Positions 5,813 to 7,421 of a stretch of DNA of 7,421 nt are shown in pieces. Under the pieces are notes generated by a model, which saw nothing but the letters and a program-made list of their open reading frames with translations, was not told the origin of the DNA and searched no databases. This DNA is from an uncultured Micrococcales bacterium (GTDB lineage Bacteria > Actinomycetota > Actinomycetes > Actinomycetales > Microbacteriaceae): NCBI GenBank assembly GCA_903866485.1, contig CAIPNT010000056.1, positions 1-7,421 on the forward strand, given 5' to 3'. The position numbers were made by a program, and so were the translations under genes. Positions within the stretch are counted from its first letter, which is position 1, and each line of letters opens with the position of its first letter.

Positions 5813-7066
5813 CTATCTTCCTTTGAAAGTTTCTAACAACTCTGTCTGTAGGTTGATCACATTTGACAACCGCTTGATGCCCACCTTGATATTTTCAGGT
5901 GTCGGGTATGAATAACAAATGCGAAGTTTGTTTTGGCCGGTGCCGTCGCCATAAAAGGCGGTGCCAGGGGTATAAGCCACTAGTTCTTTAACGGCTAGCG
6001 GCAACATAGCCTTAGAGTCGACGCCCTCTGGAAGTGTGACCCAGAGATAGAAACCGCCATCTGGGCGAGTGGTGTGCAGGTCGGGCAAGAATTCCTTCAT
6101 CGCTGCCATGGCAGCATCTTTGCGCTCACGATAAACGCCTCTGAAGGTGTCAATCTGGCCCTTCCAGTCGGCGTTGGCCAGGTATTCGCTGATCATCATC
6201 TGGGTGAAAGATGAAGGGCACAGCAAGGCTGACTCCTGCGCCAAAACCATTTTGTCGCGGATTGCCGGTGGGGCTAAAACGTAACCAACTCTGAAGCCAG
6301 GGGCCAAAATCTTAGAGAACGAACCGAGATAGACGACACCTTCTGCTTCGACGGCGCGAAGGGCATCAGGCACCGGCTTGTCGAAATAAAGCAAACCATA
6401 CGGGTTATCTTCGATGATCAGAATGTGCTCGCGCTTACAGATTTCTAGGATGCGAGGGCGACGCTCGGCCGATAGGGTAACGCCAGAAGGGTTGGCGAAG
6501 TTGGGCACAAGGTAAAGGAACTTGATCTTGCGACTGTCTGCCTTGAGCTTTTTGATGGTCTCTTCTAAGGCTTCAGGCGACATTCCGTCGTGGTCGGTAT
6601 AAACGTGCTCTACATCGGCTTCGTAGTGGCGAAAGATTCCAAGCGCGCCCACATAGCTGGGGCCCTCAGCGACCACAACGTCGCCCTTGTCTAGAAATAG
6701 GCCCGAGAGTAGGTCAAGACCGTGCTGCGAACCGGTGGTGATTACAAGGTCTTCAACTGAACTCTGAATGCCTTCAAGAGCCATAAGCTCGCGAATCTGA
6801 TCGCGAAGCACTAGGTCACCCTGGCCGCCGCCATATTGGATGGCCAGGTTTCCCTTTTTGGCCATTAGGTCGTGATATGCCTTGGCGAGCAATTCTTGGG
6901 GAAGAGCCGCAACATAAGGCATTCCGCCGGCTAGTGAAACGACCTCGGGGCGCGAAACTACCGAAAAAAGTGCGCGTACCTCTGAAACGGCTAGGGTCTC
7001 CGCGCGCGCGGCGTAGGAATCCAACCAAGAATCGAGGTTGTGTCCCTGCTGCGGCTCGTTTGACAT
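5813..7066 (-). CDS. PLP-dependent class I/II aminotransferase (LysN / 2-aminoadipate aminotransferase-like)
   Basis: This 417-residue fold-type I aminotransferase transfers amino groups between an amino acid and a 2-oxo acid using pyridoxal phosphate. Visible family features are the N-terminal substrate loop SLAGGMPYVAALP (44-56), YGGGQGDLVLR (78-88) and TTGSQHGLDLL (110-120). Others are NPSG (192-195), the D220-containing EDNPYG (219-224), GSFSKILAPGFRVGY (248-262) with Schiff-base lysine K252, and carboxylate-binding R382 in LRICYSYP. It resembles the LysN/Aro8 and MocR-C-terminal group annotated as 2-aminoadipate or aromatic amino acid aminotransferase, but lacks the GntR domain of MocR regulators. 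Substrate cannot be read from sequence. Fold-type I argues against a D-amino-acid transaminase despite the downstream ddl. An AGGGGAG ribosome binding site sits about five bases before the ATG at 7066, and an 18-bp dyad lies just upstream. Confidence 0.9.
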   Translation of the reverse strand: MSNEPQQGHNLDSWLDSYAARAETLAVSEVRALFSVVSRPEVVSLAGGMPYVAALPQELLAKAYHDLMAKKGNLAIQYGGGQGDLVLRDQIRELMALEGIQSSVEDLVITTGSQHGLDLLSGLFLDKGDVVVAEGPSYVGALGIFRHYEADVEHVYTDHDGMSPEALEETIKKLKADSRKIKFLYLVPNFANPSGVTLSAERRPRILEICKREHILIIEDNPYGLLYFDKPVPDALRAVEAEGVVYLGSFSKILAPGFRVGYVLAPPAIRDKMVLAQESALLCPSSFTQMMISEYLANADWKGQIDTFRGVYRERKDAAMAAMKEFLPDLHTTRPDGGFYLWVTLPEGVDSKAMLPLAVKELVAYTPGTAFYGDGTGQNKLRICYSYPTPENIKVGIKRLSNVINLQTELLETFKGR

Positions 7067-7081
7067 TGGTGCTCCCCTGCG

Positions 7082-7099
7082 GCGAATTACATTATTCGC
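7082..7099. repeat. Inverted repeat upstream of the aminotransferase (possible operator)
   Basis: GCGAAT (7082-7087) and ATTCGC (7094-7099) are perfect inverted six-base arms around a six-base AT-rich centre. On the minus strand the centre includes TAATGT, a tolerable -10-like element. The dyad lies 15 bases before the start codon, next to the ribosome binding site. It could be an operator for a dimeric regulator or a 5' leader stem-loop. No partner regulator is visible in the window. Confidence 0.4.
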
Positions 7100-7103
7100 A
7101 CTA

Positions 7104-7120
7104 GCCTACCGAAGGTTGGC
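7104..7120 (-). terminator. Hairpin between trxA and the aminotransferase (weak terminator candidate)
   Basis: GCCTACC (7104-7110) and GGTTGGC (7114-7120) pair over seven positions with one mismatch around a three-base loop. It lies downstream of trxA on the minus strand, beyond parS site 3. No T-run follows, so it is a weak candidate; if it does not terminate, trxA transcripts could read into the aminotransferase and ddl. Confidence 0.3.
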
Positions 7121-7145
7121 GGCTAACGCACTATCCTGCCGGCGA

Positions 7146-7161
7146 TGTTTCACGTGAAACC
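7146..7161. promoter_or_regulatory. parS: parS site 3 (one mismatch)
   Basis: TGTTTCACGTGAAACC differs from the consensus only in its last base; the inner 14-base palindrome (7147-7160) is perfect. It lies in the 115-base gap between trxA and the aminotransferase, 20 bases past the trxA stop. Sites with one outer mismatch usually still bind ParB, so it is probably a functional member of the parS cluster. Confidence 0.88.
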
Positions 7162-7181
7162 CTCGGCTGGATGGCTTGTGT

Positions 7182-7421
7182 TTACTGCAAAAACTCGCTT
7201 AGGTCGTTGACCAAGACCTGCTTTGGTTTGGCGCCTACCATCGACTTGACCAGTTGGCCACCGTTGAAGACCTGAAGTGCCGGAATTCCTGTGATGCCAT
7301 ACTGCTGGGCCAACTCAGGCTCGTCGTCTACGTTCACCTTGACTACCTTGATCTTGCCGGCGTACTCGACCGAGATCTCGTCGAGAATCGGTGAAACCAT
7401 GCGGCATGGGCCACACCACTC
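7182..7421 (-). CDS. trxA: Thioredoxin, 5' end cut by the window edge (partial)
   Basis: Thioredoxin is a small cytoplasmic protein that reduces protein disulfides and is recharged by thioredoxin reductase. The frame is open to the right edge of the window and gives 79 residues before TAA at 7182-7184. It begins EWCGPCRMVSPILDEI, so the redox motif WCGPC is intact at residues 2-6 of the fragment and the gene continues past base 7421. Other family features are KVNVDDEPELAQQYGITGIP (residues 28-47 of the fragment, with the cis-Pro loop GIP), then LQVFNGGQLV and a C-terminal helix ending LSEFLQ. The internal ATG at 7400 lies after the active site and is not the start. A trxB-trxA pair near the par genes is common in Actinobacteria, so trxB may lie just outside. 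Confidence 0.95.
   Translation of the reverse strand, partial: EWCGPCRMVSPILDEISVEYAGKIKVVKVNVDDEPELAQQYGITGIPALQVFNGGQLVKSMVGAKPKQVLVNDLSEFLQ

Noticed and set aside
5813..7066. Aminotransferase as a D-alanine transaminase feeding ddl
   Set aside because: D-amino-acid transaminases are fold-type IV, whereas this protein has the fold-type I motifs NPSG, EDNPYG and SFSK.
1..7421. Mobile element, CRISPR, toxin-antitoxin or defence system
   Set aside because: No transposase or integrase, tandem repeat array or unrecognised larger gene was seen; every gene over 60 codons has a clear housekeeping assignment and composition looks uniform.

Overview
The window is a core chromosomal segment of the type found beside the replication origin in Actinobacteria. 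The plus-strand order is rnpA (3' end only), yidD, yidC, jag/khpB, rsmG, a small unlisted ORF, parA, parB. A minus-strand block then faces it: trxA (partial, at the right edge), a class I/II aminotransferase and ddl. Three ParB-binding parS sites sit among these genes. The gene order, the KH-R3H Jag protein without an N-terminal Jag domain, the YidC without a lipobox, and the SRET-encoding parS next to parA all point to an actinobacterium. The base composition looks moderate rather than very GC-rich, and the genes are tightly packed. My best guess is a small-genome, Microbacteriaceae-like freshwater lineage, but that is inference, not a sequence match.

Positions 1-1890 hold RNase P protein, YidD, YidC and KhpB. 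They overlap or lie within a few bases of each other, so they are probably one operon for RNA processing and membrane protein insertion. Positions 1891-1968 form a short gap with a small hairpin and a perfect parS. Positions 1969-3709 and 3699-4694 hold rsmG, a 59-codon ORF with a TTG start and a second perfect parS inside it, parA and parB. ParB loads on parS and ParA drives segregation of the origin region. The parA start overlaps the stop of the small ORF (TAATG), and parB overlaps parA by 11 bases, so translation of all three is probably coupled.

Positions 4695-4843 are a convergent intergenic gap with only weak hairpins. On the minus strand, the aminotransferase (7066 to 5813) and ddl (5809 to 4844) are three bases apart and likely co-transcribed. 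Upstream of them are an 18-bp dyad, a hairpin, a parS with one mismatch and the 3' part of thioredoxin.

Most of the window is conserved and ordinary. The points worth a second look are the small ORF in front of parA, which looks like a detached ParA N-terminal extension with parS read as Asn-Val-Ser-Arg-Glu-Thr; the missing GXXG loop in the KH domain of Jag; the parS sites placed just upstream of rsmG and parA; and the dyad ahead of the aminotransferase. I saw no mobile element, CRISPR array, tRNA, rRNA or defence system.
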